A stretch of DNA of 64,000 nt from assembly GCF_900547735.1 (NCBI RefSeq), contig NZ_URHZ01000007.1, positions 34,413 through 98,412 on the forward strand. The letters are read 5' to 3'. Positions 37,047-45,935 of the stretch are shown one piece after another (the stretch's first letter is position 1; every line of letters starts with the position of its first letter). Origin of the DNA: an uncultured Clostridium sp. (GTDB taxonomy: Bacteria > Bacillota > Clostridia > Lachnospirales > Lachnospiraceae). The notes beneath the pieces are model-generated. The model saw only the letters and a list, made by a program, of their open reading frames with translations, did not search any database and was not told the DNA's origin. The translations under genes and the position numbers were made by a program.

Positions 37047-37061
37047 CCGGTTTCCTTCCTT

Positions 37062-37301
37062 TCAAAACATCATCTGCACCATGTCTTCCCATTCAATCTT
37101 TCTCTGCTCCAGCAGAGCGCCCAGCCGCTCTTTTTCACCTTCAGGCGAACACCACGCCAGGCCGCAGCCCGCCGATATCTCCCTCGGTACGGGTATAATC
37201 CGGCCTGGAACCTCCTGTGCTCTGCAGTTTTTCTCCATCTCAATGGCTCCTGCCGTCGTATGGAACGTAATGATTACCTTCGGTTCTTTTTTCCGTATCA
37301 T
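37062..37301 (-). CDS. DUF3343 putative Se/S carrier-like protein
   Basis: This 79-residue protein begins MIRKKEPKVIITFHTTAGAI and ends with the family C-terminal region. Two Cys residues are visible in AGCGLAWCSPEGE, which fit a persulfide or selenide carrier. The family (DUF3343) is widely linked to selenium genes. It starts 20 bases after the yedF stop and forms one transcript with it. No enzyme motif is seen. Confidence 0.7.
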   Translation of the reverse strand: MIRKKEPKVIITFHTTAGAIEMEKNCRAQEVPGRIIPVPREISAGCGLAWCSPEGEKERLGALLEQRKIEWEDMVQMMF

Positions 37302-37321
37302 GGCGCTCTCCCTTTTTTTCC

Positions 37322-37525
37322 TTAATAAATTCGTACTTCAAATTCCGCATTCCGTTCCGTCACGGCCACCTGCCGGCCCTGGTTTCTCGCATACTTTTCC
37401 ACATTCTGCCTGGCATACGGTTCACTGACCAGCACCTTTATTTCTTCGTTCCCTGATTTTAAAGCCTGTGCCGTAAGCAGCACAGGTTCCGGACAGGACA
37501 GTCCCCTTGCATCAACCTCGTACAT
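37322..37525 (-). CDS. yedF: YedF-like TusA/SirA-domain protein (short form)
   Basis: At 67 residues, it is a single TusA/SirA domain with the CPEP motif (VDARGLSCPEPVLLTAQALK), whose Cys carries a persulfide or selenide. The selenium protein YedF is usually about 200 residues with a second, DsrE-like domain; that part is absent here and not found in the adjacent frames. It may act with the DUF3343 protein next door. Position between yedE and the DUF3343 gene supports a selenium role over a thiouridine role. Confidence 0.8.
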   Translation of the reverse strand: MYEVDARGLSCPEPVLLTAQALKSGNEEIKVLVSEPYARQNVEKYARNQGRQVAVTERNAEFEVRIY

Positions 37526-37543
37526 CTCTGCTCCTCCTGAATA

Positions 37544-38641
37544 TTATATTTTATCTGTTCTTTTTTTCTTCACAAAACCTATCAGAAACAACACTGCGAT
37601 ACAGAGAACGAGCGCCGTCTTACCGGCCGCATTGAGTCCGCCGGCCGTCGCTTCCGTGGTCTGTGTCGCTGCCGCAGCCGCTCCCGCCGCAAGTCCGAAA
37701 TTATGGCAGAAGGCCGCACCCACAAGCAGTCCCAGGAAAGTCACCGCCGAATCGGAAGAGCCCTGGCCGGCCAGTACAAGCTGCCTTAAGGGACAGCCTC
37801 CGGCCAGTACGGCCGCAAATCCCACCGCATACAGCCCAAGGAAATTCCAAAGATGGTCAGAATGCGAAATTGGCTGGCCGTCGAATGAAAGTTTGAAGCC
37901 GCCTGTAGTCAGGTTAAAGAGAAGCATTACGATAAAAAAGCCGCCAATGACCGATAGCAGGTCAAAGTTCTTCATTAAAATTACATCTCGGATGCTGCCC
38001 GCAAAGCAGGCCCTGTTTTTCTGGGCAACCGCACCGAATAAAAGGCCCGCGATCAGTGAAATAAGCACAGGCGCATGCATGCTGCCGGGACCTTTCTCAC
38101 TGAAGGCAAATAATGCCGTAATATTACACAGCAGCAGCAATAATGCCAGGACGATGGGAAGAACTGCACCCGACCCGGTTGACGCCGGATAAGCCCTGCC
38201 CAGGGAAAAACCTTTTTTCAATGCCGCCGTTCCGGTGAATACGCCTGCGCCAAACCCCAGCAGCCCGACGTAGGCATTCAGGTCCCCTGCCGACATGCGG
38301 ATGAGCATGCGCAGCGGACAGCCGAGGAATGCCAGGGAACCTGTCATCATGATGACTCCTAAAAGGAAACGAATCATCGGTGAAGAACCTGCCGTAGAGC
38401 GGTATTCCTTCGTTGCAAGCGCAATCAGGAACGCTCCGCAGACAAACCCCACTATTTCCGGCCTCATGTACTGTACTATGGGGGCTGTGTGGAGTTTCAT
38501 GGCCCCGGCGGAGTCCCGGATAAAGCAGGCGACACAAATCGCCATGTTTTTCGGATTGCCTGAGCAGGCCAGGAGGGCGCCAAGCAGCCCCATCACTGCC
38601 CCGCTTATCAATAAAGTTCTTTTATTCTGACAGATATTCAT
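37544..38641 (-). CDS. yedE: YedE-type selenium transporter
   Basis: At 365 residues and about ten helices, it belongs to the YeeE/YedE family; the selenium subgroup is linked to YedF. Conserved features are small-residue GALLACSGNPKNMAICVACF in the first half, CPLRMLIRMSAGDLNA, NRACFAGSIRDVILMKNFD and GGCPLRQLVLAGQGSSDS, with the Cys residues typical of chalcogenide channels. The start is at MNICQN with AAAGGAGAG 8 bases upstream; a longer frame reaches 38674. It follows selB and precedes yedF, so it probably supplies selenium to the pathway. Confidence 0.85.
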   Translation of the reverse strand: MNICQNKRTLLISGAVMGLLGALLACSGNPKNMAICVACFIRDSAGAMKLHTAPIVQYMRPEIVGFVCGAFLIALATKEYRSTAGSSPMIRFLLGVIMMTGSLAFLGCPLRMLIRMSAGDLNAYVGLLGFGAGVFTGTAALKKGFSLGRAYPASTGSGAVLPIVLALLLLLCNITALFAFSEKGPGSMHAPVLISLIAGLLFGAVAQKNRACFAGSIRDVILMKNFDLLSVIGGFFIVMLLFNLTTGGFKLSFDGQPISHSDHLWNFLGLYAVGFAAVLAGGCPLRQLVLAGQGSSDSAVTFLGLLVGAAFCHNFGLAAGAAAAATQTTEATAGGLNAAGKTALVLCIAVLFLIGFVKKKRTDKI

Positions 38642-38708
38642 ATAATCCACTCTCCTTTTATTTTTTTGGAGCATCCTGAATTCCTATTTCCCTGTGAACT
38701 CAGAAACT

Positions 38709-40622
38709 TTATTTTATGTACAGAACGCGGACCTCCCCCTGTTTTTTCGTAATCTTTTTCTGATCAAACGCATCCAGCAGCATGACCGCGTATTTTCTGG
38801 ACGTTCCAAGCATATCCCTGTACTCACCGAGTGAGATATCAGGATGATTTTCCAGATGGCCTTTGAGGAGGGCAACCGCCTTTTCCCATTCGGGTTTTTC
38901 CATATAGATCCCCGGCGCGGTTTTGACCAGAGCTTCTTTTTTAACCAGTTCCGCAATAATCTGCCTGGCCTGCTTTTTATCTTTAAAACCTTCAATCACC
39001 TCATCGACCGACGGGGCCTCGACACCGGCCGTCCGGTAACGTTCCCGGATGGCTGCCATCATACCGGACAGCTCATTGGAATAACCGGCTGAAAATCCAT
39101 CCAGGGCGGCCGTACTCCCGGAGACCGTCACGATACCGCGTTTGACCAGCTCCTGGAAAAGCTCCTCGGACCGTTTCGCATCCCTCAGGTAAAAATGTTC
39201 CGTCAGACGGCTTTTCAGTTCTTCCTTTTCCATACCGGACGCAATGGGGTTTGCCTCATGAAAGCGGTTCAGGCAGTTCTTTGTAAACTCGATTATTACG
39301 TTCCAATATTCTTTGTGAATACAGCTCTTACCGTTTACGGCCAGTATTTTCTTCTGCTTCTTTAGTTTTTCTAAAAGCCCCTCCGTATAAGAGGCTGCGG
39401 CATTCAGCCTGAGTGACAAGTCATGGAGATCCGGGAAATGCCTGCTTCTTTCTTTTATTATCACTTCCAACACTTCTTCGTCACTGCCGTGTTCCTTAAT
39501 TTTGAGAGCGGCGATTGCCTCCTCCTGAAAACGCTTGTGTTTGCCTGCCTCCGAGTCCAGGATGATTCCGCCTCCAAATGTCTCCACCGGCGAATAGAAG
39601 CGGATAATAAAGCGGTCTCCCCGTTTAACGGAAACCGGCCCGTCAAACCGAAGCTGTGCATATGCCTCTTCCCCGGCTTTTATTTCATCGCAGTCCAGCA
39701 GAACCGCTTTACAGATGGACTGGGCCGAACCATAGCTGATGTGCACCCGGTCTCCGTTCCGGAGCAGGCGTCCGGAGCTTTTAAAAAGACGCACTCTGAC
39801 ATCCATCTGGCGGCTGACCGGCATGGAATCCACAGCCGCCAGGATCTCCCCGCGCTCCAGCTCTTCCTTCTTTATTCCCGCCAGATTGAGCGCCGTGCGC
39901 TGGCCTGCATAAGCGGTCTCCGACTTTTCTCCGTGATTCTCAATCCCCCGAATCTTTACGACACGGCCCTGAGGATAGACTTCTATCTCCTGTCCCAGCC
40001 GGCAGTACCCCTCCAAAAGTGTACCGGTCACCACGGTACCAAAACCCTCCATAGAAAACACCCTGTCTATCGGGAGGCGGAAAAGCTCCTGCTCTTCTCT
40101 GCGTTTCACCGTATCCCGTACCGCTTCCAGAATCATATTGCGCAGTGTCTCAATATTTTGTCCCGTATAGGAGGAAACGCGGACCGACCGGGCATTCTCA
40201 AGAAAACTTCCCTTCACCATCTCCCTGGTATCCTCTTCCACCATATCCGCCCATTCCCCGTCCACCATGTCTGCTTTGGTGAAAACGAGTATTCCCCGCC
40301 TGATGTTCAGCATTTTAAGTATCTCAAAGTGTTCCGTGGTCTGGGGCATTACCCCCTCGTCAAGCGCTACTGCCAGCAGCACCAGATCGATCCCCCCGAT
40401 ACCCGCAAGCATATTTTTGACAAACCGCTCATGTCCCGGCACATCGATGATTCCGATATGCTGCCCTTCTTCACCCGGCATACCGGCAAATCCCAGTTCA
40501 ATTGTGATGCCTCTCTTTTGTTCTTCTTTCAGACGATCGGTGTCCGTCCCTGTCAATGCCTTAATCAGACAGGTTTTCCCGTGATCCACATGGCCTGCCG
40601 TACCGACTATTACATTATGCAT
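38709..40622 (-). CDS. selB: Selenocysteine-specific elongation factor
   Basis: At 637 residues SelB brings Sec-tRNA to UGA codons with a SECIS element. The G domain has GTAGHVDHGKTCLIKALTGT (P loop), DVPGHERFVKNMLAGIGGID and FTKADMVDG; EF-Tu-like domains II and III follow. The C-terminal third holds winged-helix repeats (for example YRTAGVEAPSVDEVIEGFKD), the SECIS-binding part. Its ATG overlaps the selA stop region by 8 bases, so translation is coupled. It serves the selenoproteins GrdA, GrdB and SelD encoded here. Confidence 0.95.
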   Translation of the reverse strand: MHNVIVGTAGHVDHGKTCLIKALTGTDTDRLKEEQKRGITIELGFAGMPGEEGQHIGIIDVPGHERFVKNMLAGIGGIDLVLLAVALDEGVMPQTTEHFEILKMLNIRRGILVFTKADMVDGEWADMVEEDTREMVKGSFLENARSVRVSSYTGQNIETLRNMILEAVRDTVKRREEQELFRLPIDRVFSMEGFGTVVTGTLLEGYCRLGQEIEVYPQGRVVKIRGIENHGEKSETAYAGQRTALNLAGIKKEELERGEILAAVDSMPVSRQMDVRVRLFKSSGRLLRNGDRVHISYGSAQSICKAVLLDCDEIKAGEEAYAQLRFDGPVSVKRGDRFIIRFYSPVETFGGGIILDSEAGKHKRFQEEAIAALKIKEHGSDEEVLEVIIKERSRHFPDLHDLSLRLNAAASYTEGLLEKLKKQKKILAVNGKSCIHKEYWNVIIEFTKNCLNRFHEANPIASGMEKEELKSRLTEHFYLRDAKRSEELFQELVKRGIVTVSGSTAALDGFSAGYSNELSGMMAAIRERYRTAGVEAPSVDEVIEGFKDKKQARQIIAELVKKEALVKTAPGIYMEKPEWEKAVALLKGHLENHPDISLGEYRDMLGTSRKYAVMLLDAFDQKKITKKQGEVRVLYIK

Positions 40623-42039
40623 CCTGTTCCCCCATCTGATTTTGTTCTAAAAATGCTTTTCGGACCCATTCAAATTCATCCTCCCCGATAGTTCTCACCG
40701 ACAGCCAAAGCTTATCCCGGGCTATTCTTGCAATGACAGGGATTTCTGCTCTTCGGAGCAGCCGCTCCGAGCGTTCGGCATTAAAACCGTTTCCGGATAC
40801 CGTTACCGCATAGCCCTCAAGCAGCACCGACGGCGCAGAGCCTCCTCCCACCTGATCCCTGCAGGGTACGGCCGTAAACTCCAGGGACGGAACTGCCTGT
40901 GAAAGCAGTCCGCACAGCATTTCGGCCTTTTCCTTCAACCGGTTTCCCGTCTCTGTAAGCATGCGCAGCACAGGAATTTCACGCAAAGCCCGCTTCGTAT
41001 CCTGGTATTCGAAGAACGTTGCCTCCAGGGCGGCCAGCGTCATTTTATCCACCCGGAACGCTCTCGCCAGGGGATGCCCTTTCATCCGGTCCACATATTC
41101 CTTTTTACCGATAATGACACCGCACTGCGGTCCGCCGAGAAGCTTATCCCCGCTGAAGAGCACCACATCGGCCCCCTCTTTCAATGCCTCGGCCGCCGTA
41201 GGCTCTGCGATGCCGCAGCCGCTCAAATCGGCCATCAGCCCGCTTCCCATATCGTAAATCACAGGAACCTTAAATTCACCGTACTCATCCCTCAGGGCCG
41301 AAAGCTCTCTGACCGACACTTCCTGTGTAAAACCGATGATCTTGTAATTGCTTGTATGTACCTTTAAAAATGCACCGGTCGTTTCCCCGTGGAACGCCTT
41401 CCTGTAATCGGCCGGTTTTGTCTTATTGGTTGCGCCCACCTCCAGAAGGTGCGCTCCGCTTTCTTCCATAATTTCCGGTATCCGGAAGGAGCCTCCTATC
41501 TCCACCAGTTCGCCTCTTGAGGTGATCACCTCTTTTCCCCTGGCGAGTGCGGACAGGCACAGCATGGTGGCGGCCGCATTGTTGTTCACAACCATGGCAG
41601 ACTCAGCTCCTGTGATTTTTCTGATCAGCTGCTCCACATGATCGTGACGGGAGCCACGGCTCCCCTTTTTTATATCGTATTCCAGGTTTGAATAATAACC
41701 GGCCGCTTCCAATGCATTTTCGCAGGCTCTTTTCGATAGGTTGGCCCTCCCGAGGTTCGTGTGCAGGACTACGCCGGTGGCGTTGATTACGCGGCGCAGG
41801 CTTCGTTCCTGCTCATCGAAAACCCTCTGCCTGACCAGTTTGGTTAAATACTCCACTGCCGGGATTTCCTCTCTTTTTCCATCGATTATATCGCTTCTCA
41901 CCTGAGCAATCACCTCCCGGACAGCCTCCACGACTACCTGGCGCGGCATCATTTCCGTAAAAAAAATAAGATGCTCATCCTGCAGCATCTCATCAATTTT
42001 AGGGATCTTTCTCAGTAATTCCTGATTTTTTCCCATCAT
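40615..42039 (-). CDS. selA: L-seryl-tRNA(Sec) selenium transferase
   Basis: This 474-residue PLP enzyme converts Ser-tRNA(Sec) to Sec-tRNA(Sec) using selenophosphate. The PLP Lys lies in FSGDKLLGGPQCG and the tRNA-contact N-terminus is helical. Conserved stretches are INATGVVLHTNLGRANLSK and TTGAFLKVHTSNYKIIGF. The start is at MMGKNQELLRK with AAGGAGCG upstream; the frame runs on through the tRNA gene and must not be used. It lies 32 bases after the tRNA-Sec gene, so the two may be transcribed together. Confidence 0.95.
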   Translation of the reverse strand: MMGKNQELLRKIPKIDEMLQDEHLIFFTEMMPRQVVVEAVREVIAQVRSDIIDGKREEIPAVEYLTKLVRQRVFDEQERSLRRVINATGVVLHTNLGRANLSKRACENALEAAGYYSNLEYDIKKGSRGSRHDHVEQLIRKITGAESAMVVNNNAAATMLCLSALARGKEVITSRGELVEIGGSFRIPEIMEESGAHLLEVGATNKTKPADYRKAFHGETTGAFLKVHTSNYKIIGFTQEVSVRELSALRDEYGEFKVPVIYDMGSGLMADLSGCGIAEPTAAEALKEGADVVLFSGDKLLGGPQCGVIIGKKEYVDRMKGHPLARAFRVDKMTLAALEATFFEYQDTKRALREIPVLRMLTETGNRLKEKAEMLCGLLSQAVPSLEFTAVPCRDQVGGGSAPSVLLEGYAVTVSGNGFNAERSERLLRRAEIPVIARIARDKLWLSVRTIGEDEFEWVRKAFLEQNQMGEQDA

Positions 42040-42071
42040 TTTCGCTCCTTCTGCCCCGGATATGGTTTGAA

Positions 42072-42165
42072 CGGAGGAGGTGGGAATCGAACCCACCCAG
42101 GGGGCTCTTAACCCCCCACAACGGTTTTGAAGACCGCGAGGCACACCAGCAACCTATCTGCCTCC
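42072..42165 (-). tRNA. selC: tRNA-Sec (UCA anticodon)
   Basis: The 94-base gene on the minus strand starts GGAGGCAG and has the anticodon loop CTTCAAA with anticodon TCA. The very long variable arm (GGGGG ... CCCCC) and T arm GTGGG-TTCGATT-CCCAC are clear, and CCA is not encoded. Odd: the acceptor 5' strand GGAGGCAG would need CTGCCTCC, but the 3' strand is CTCCTCC, one base short. Pairing is complete if C6 is bulged. The outer flanks GGATATGG/CCATATCC also pair, making an extended precursor hairpin. It sits directly before selA. Confidence 0.92.
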
Positions 42166-42206
42166 ATATCCTTAACAGTCCTAATAACAGTTCCACTTAG
42201 GCTGTC

Positions 42207-42238
42207 ATTATACTATCATGTATTAAATTGTGTGTCAA
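42207..42238 (-). promoter_or_regulatory. Candidate sigma-A promoter of tRNA-Sec / selAB operon
   Basis: -10 TATAAT (42207-42212) is perfect. The nearest -35, TTGACA (42233-42238), is 20 bases away, longer than ideal, so the exact -35 is uncertain. The start would fall about 35 bases before the tRNA. Confidence 0.45.
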
Positions 42239-42247
42239 TTTTCAGGT

Positions 42248-42285
42248 GGGAGTAATGGATACTCCCTGTTGGCGGCAGCGCCGCC
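42248..42285 (-). terminator. Stem-loops between grdCD and tRNA-Sec
   Basis: Two stems, GGGAGTA/TACTCCC (42248-42266) and GGCGGC/GCCGCC (42271-42285), lie in the 197-base gap. No T-run follows, so termination of the grd transcript here is likely but not certain. Confidence 0.4.
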
Positions 42286-42362
42286 GGACCGGCCGTGGGA
42301 AGGTGGGTGGGGGAAATTCATCATGTCATAACTCAGCCGGTATCCCGCCTTCCCTCAGGCCC

Positions 42363-44894
42363 TTATCCGATGTATCCGTTTTTCTTCAGCTCGGCAATTG
42401 CACGCTCCTGCGCAGCCTCCGCCGTAAGCACGATTGGGCCGGTACAGCCCATTCCGCTCTCTGCATAAATACCTGCTTTCCACAGCATTTTTACCGCATC
42501 CTCCAAATCCATTACTTCAATGCCCGGAATCTGGGCGGTGCAGATTACTTTTGGCGGCATTTTTATTTCCTCTGTAACAGCTTCTTTTTTATCGGCACCG
42601 TTCAGTTCTTTTAAAATTTCCTGAAGACCCGCCCGGTCCGCCGCGGCAAACTCTTCCGCGGCAATCCGCTTCCATCCATGATTCACCAGACTTGCAGCGA
42701 ACTCCACCGCTCCGGCGGTAACCGGCGCACCGGATGCCCTGGAGACAATCAGAATCAGACGGCCGTATCCGGGACCGATTCCGGGACCGTATCCAAAGCC
42801 CAGGGACTCATAGCTTCCGCCCGTCGTATGGGCGGATAACATCTTCACCATCAGGTTTCCGGTGAGAGAATCCATAACCATGATATCCGGCGTTCCGCAG
42901 AGAAGATCATTGCCGCGCATCACTATGCCTCCGTCCGCCCGCGCCGAGTCCGCAAACCGGATGCCGTATCCTCCCTCCGTCAGCTTGAGAAGGGCGCGCT
43001 CCGCCTGTCTGGCTCCGTCAATATTGGCAATTCCAACCGTTGGACTCTCGATTCCATCCGCCTTTGCCGCAATGATCCCATAAACCGCATTCTTAACCAT
43101 GCCGCAGACGCGGTCTGTGTCCGAGATGCCGGTCGTGGCTGCCAGGTACATGGATTTTCCCTTCCCGGGAGTCACTGCCTTGCCCACAGTGGCAACTCCT
43201 ACCGGGAAGGGATAGTGCATCGTCACCGCTCCGTCTATTTCCCCGGCATCCAGCATTTCTTCCATTTTCCTGTGGACATCGCCGCCTTCAATCAGAATTG
43301 CCTTATTTCCGGCCCTTTCAATGAGACGCATCGCCTCATCTGCCGTTTGCCTGCCATGCTCACTGCCTTCCGGAGCAAAGCCAATCACCGGCTTTTTGCC
43401 GTACCGCCCCGTCTCCAGAGCATCCGCCCCCTCTGTCTTTGACGCTCCGTCATTGGCCTGAACCACAAACGAAACACCGTCGAAGAGGTTTGTCATTCTG
43501 CCCAGGAAAAGGCTACCTTTTCCGATAATCATGGCGCGGTTTAACTCTTTTCCAAGCATTGCCTCACGCATGACCCCCAGATACGGTATCCCCGACGGAA
43601 TATGCCCCTGGGTCGGCGCCCAGCCGGTCATTCCGTGTTCTTTTACAAATGCGGCGATCCCGCTCCGTTCCAGCTCACCCTTTTTAACCCCCAGCGCGGC
43701 AATCATTTTATAATTGGACTCCGGCACATCCCCGGCGCCGGCCGGTTTTGTGATATCGGGGTTTTGCATCTCGGGTGCATATTTATCAACATCCAGAATA
43801 CCCAGTCCCGCTTTCTCAAGCGGCGCCGTCACAAGGGACGATATGACATTCTGCGGTGCAGAACCTGTTCCGATGGTATGATACCCCACAATATCCGTGC
43901 GAAGCTGCGGATTAACACCGTCATCGGCGCTAATCAGGGCTGAAAATCCGGCAACGGCGTCCTCCAGAACAGGAAGGCCTTTTTTCACATGATCCTTCGC
44001 ATTCATTCCAAGCTTCGCCGTACAGCCTCCCGCCGTCACAACCACGTTTTTAAATGTGCCTGCCTGCACCAGCGCCGCTGCATGGATGAGTGCATGGACA
44101 GGCCCTGCGCAGAAGCCCCTGACGTCGCTTCCCGTGGCATTGACAAAACCGGCAATTTCCGCCGCTGCTTTTGCAAAGTTTCCGCCGCCCCGCTGATTCA
44201 TATCGCCGCACGCCTCCTCGCAGCAGTCAATGACGTAATCGACTGAATCAGGGGCAACCCCTGCCTTGTGAACCAGCTCCAGAAGAGAAAGGACATTCGA
44301 CGCTTTTGTCACAAGATTTTCCAGCATCACATGGGCGGACAGGTTCGCGTCCACGTCATGTGCCCGTTTCACGGCGCCCACAAGCTCATGCTTGTGGTAC
44401 AGCCCCTCTGCATGCTCTTTTTCCACCAGCTCTGTGATGAAATCAAATGTGTTTTCATTTTTATCTAAAACCGCCAGTTGTTCCTCAGTGAATAAGCACT
44501 GTTGTTCAAGCTTTCCCTTCACTCCGGCAGCAAATTCTCTCTCTAATACCACCAGTTCAAACACATCACAGATCTGGATTACTCCGTAGAATTCATCCTG
44601 CGGCATAATCTGGCCGTATCTGCCGTCACGTGCCGCACCAAGCCATTTTTTATCGTAGTATGGAAATTCCGTGGCAGCTAAATCAGACGGTTTCGCATTT
44701 CCGATGTACACCTGATTCGGTATGTAATTAACTGCATCCTCGAAGCTTCTCAAATGTCCCGGAAGTTCTTTTAAATATTCCGAATCCGGATTTACTACCC
44801 TCTCCGTTGTCTGTGTCGTCCCATTATGCAATACCATATCGGGCGTGATTGCCAGCGTATAGCTGGCGCCTTTTATAACCGGATATCCATTCAT
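42363..44894 (-). CDS. grdC-grdD: Glycine reductase component C, fused GrdC-GrdD
   Basis: This one 843-residue protein carries both subunits of component C, which turns Se-carboxymethyl-GrdA plus phosphate into acetyl phosphate. Residues 1 to about 480 are the GrdC part (MNGYPVIKGASYTLAIT; thiolase/FabH-like active Cys in GFCAGPVHALIHAA, C262). About residue 490 to the end is the GrdD part (PVIGFAPEGSEHGRQTADE; essential Cys in SGMGCTGPIVL, C817, which forms the acetyl thioester in known GrdD). Separate GrdC (about 511) and GrdD (about 388) would sum to about 900, so the join is shorter by some 55. No stop, frameshift or internal ribosome site is seen. The start is at 44894 with GAGGTG upstream; the frame runs on to 45008. 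The gene ends the grd operon. Confidence 0.9.
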   Translation of the reverse strand: MNGYPVIKGASYTLAITPDMVLHNGTTQTTERVVNPDSEYLKELPGHLRSFEDAVNYIPNQVYIGNAKPSDLAATEFPYYDKKWLGAARDGRYGQIMPQDEFYGVIQICDVFELVVLEREFAAGVKGKLEQQCLFTEEQLAVLDKNENTFDFITELVEKEHAEGLYHKHELVGAVKRAHDVDANLSAHVMLENLVTKASNVLSLLELVHKAGVAPDSVDYVIDCCEEACGDMNQRGGGNFAKAAAEIAGFVNATGSDVRGFCAGPVHALIHAAALVQAGTFKNVVVTAGGCTAKLGMNAKDHVKKGLPVLEDAVAGFSALISADDGVNPQLRTDIVGYHTIGTGSAPQNVISSLVTAPLEKAGLGILDVDKYAPEMQNPDITKPAGAGDVPESNYKMIAALGVKKGELERSGIAAFVKEHGMTGWAPTQGHIPSGIPYLGVMREAMLGKELNRAMIIGKGSLFLGRMTNLFDGVSFVVQANDGASKTEGADALETGRYGKKPVIGFAPEGSEHGRQTADEAMRLIERAGNKAILIEGGDVHRKMEEMLDAGEIDGAVTMHYPFPVGVATVGKAVTPGKGKSMYLAATTGISDTDRVCGMVKNAVYGIIAAKADGIESPTVGIANIDGARQAERALLKLTEGGYGIRFADSARADGGIVMRGNDLLCGTPDIMVMDSLTGNLMVKMLSAHTTGGSYESLGFGYGPGIGPGYGRLILIVSRASGAPVTAGAVEFAASLVNHGWKRIAAEEFAAADRAGLQEILKELNGADKKEAVTEEIKMPPKVICTAQIPGIEVMDLEDAVKMLWKAGIYAESGMGCTGPIVLTAEAAQERAIAELKKNGYIG

Positions 44895-45015
44895 GCTTTT
44901 ACTTTCACCTCGTTCGATTTGGTAGAAAGCTGTGAAGAATCCGGGAATTGATATCTGGCAAAAACGATATTTTTCTGATATTAATCCTCCGGATTCTTTG
45001 ACAGCCACTCACGGA

Positions 45016-45489
45016 TTACAGGTATTTACAATATTCCTCACGGATGGTGGTCATTTCCTTAGCGATGTCATCGACATCTAAAACCATCTCCATCATGCTG
45101 ATCTGCTCATCATAAACACCGTCATCGACCTCTGACTTAACTCCATCTTCACAGATGTGATAAACACATAGTCCCAACTGGACTCCTGCCAACGGACCTG
45201 CAAATGTGGGATCACCTGCGGTTACGGTTTCGGCAGCAAGGCCTGCTGCTTCTCCCTCCGCCGCGCCGAGAACTACAACAATGTTCTCAGGACCATACTG
45301 GTCGGCATAATCCTTCACTCTTTTCTGATTTTCCAGATCCATGGCACCCGCGCTCGTTCAGACAAAGCATTCGGTAGATGAATATACTACGTCTGCGCCT
45401 GCCGTCTTCACGCATTCTGCTATGGCAGGGCCGGGAATTCCGTCGCGGTCGCCGATAATGACGACTTTTTTGTTTTTCAAAATTGCCAT
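45016..45489 (-). CDS. grdA: Glycine reductase component A (GrdA), selenoprotein
   Basis: The real gene is 157 residues and spans an in-frame UGA at 45358-45360, codon 44, read as Sec in the motif CFVU (ECFVU). Codon 44 is the known Sec position of GrdA. The N-terminal MAILKNKKVVIIGDRDGIPG and the region after the UGA (MDLENQKRVKDYADQYGPEN) are both canonical, so a simple frame break is excluded. GrdA carries the carboxymethyl-selenoether to component C and is reduced by thioredoxin. GGAGG precedes the ATG. It is preceded by trxA and followed by grdC::D. Confidence 0.95.
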
Positions 45490-45577
45490 ATGCGTACCTC
45501 CTTACAATTTTTTAACAGTTTCAAATCTAATCCTAATCTATAACAACGCCCTAAAAAGAGCGGCTGTTACCGTATAA

Positions 45578-45907
45578 TCAAGTTTCCATCTGTATGCTGG
45601 CCTTGATCATGGCCTCGATGTTTTCCGGCGTTGCGTCGTCTTTTACACACTCCTGGATTTTTAATCCATCCCTATAAACGGCGATTACCGGAAGTCCCAG
45701 CACCTTCTGTCCAATCGCCAGCCTGCGGGCCTTTGTCGTGTTCAGAGCAGTGAACTTCATCTGCTTTCCATAGGTGTCCTCCATCGCATGAACATGCGGC
45801 ATCAATGCCTGACAGGGCGCACAGCCGTCTCCGTAGAAGTCAACGAGAACAGGCCCTTCTGCTTTCAGCACTTCCTCCTCAAAATCGTCCTTAGTTAAGT
45901 CTACCAT
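45578..45907 (-). CDS. trxA: Thioredoxin (glycine reductase-linked)
   Basis: This 109-residue thioredoxin fold protein has the active-site motif GCAPC (FYGDGCAPCQALMPH) instead of the usual WCGPC, as seen in thioredoxins of glycine reductase operons. It reduces the selenosulfide of GrdA after catalysis. It is encoded 28 bases after trxB and before grdA, so the full reducing chain is co-expressed. Confidence 0.93.
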   Translation of the reverse strand: MVDLTKDDFEEEVLKAEGPVLVDFYGDGCAPCQALMPHVHAMEDTYGKQMKFTALNTTKARRLAIGQKVLGLPVIAVYRDGLKIQECVKDDATPENIEAMIKASIQMET

Positions 45908-45935
45908 GGTATTACCTCCTCATATATTTTGCCTG

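Noticed and set aside
39423..40691. A 422-codon plus-strand open frame
   Set aside because: It lies fully antisense to selB, whose protein is unmistakable; it has no domain resemblance and no ribosome site.
40615..42144. Longer selA starting at 42144
   Set aside because: The extension is a translation of the tRNA-Sec gene; the ATG at 42039 has a proper ribosome site.
45320..45357. SECIS hairpin right after the grdA UGA
   Set aside because: Only weak G-C/G-U pairings (GCGC ... GUGC) with a too-small loop were visible, so no site is annotated, although readthrough is certain from the protein.
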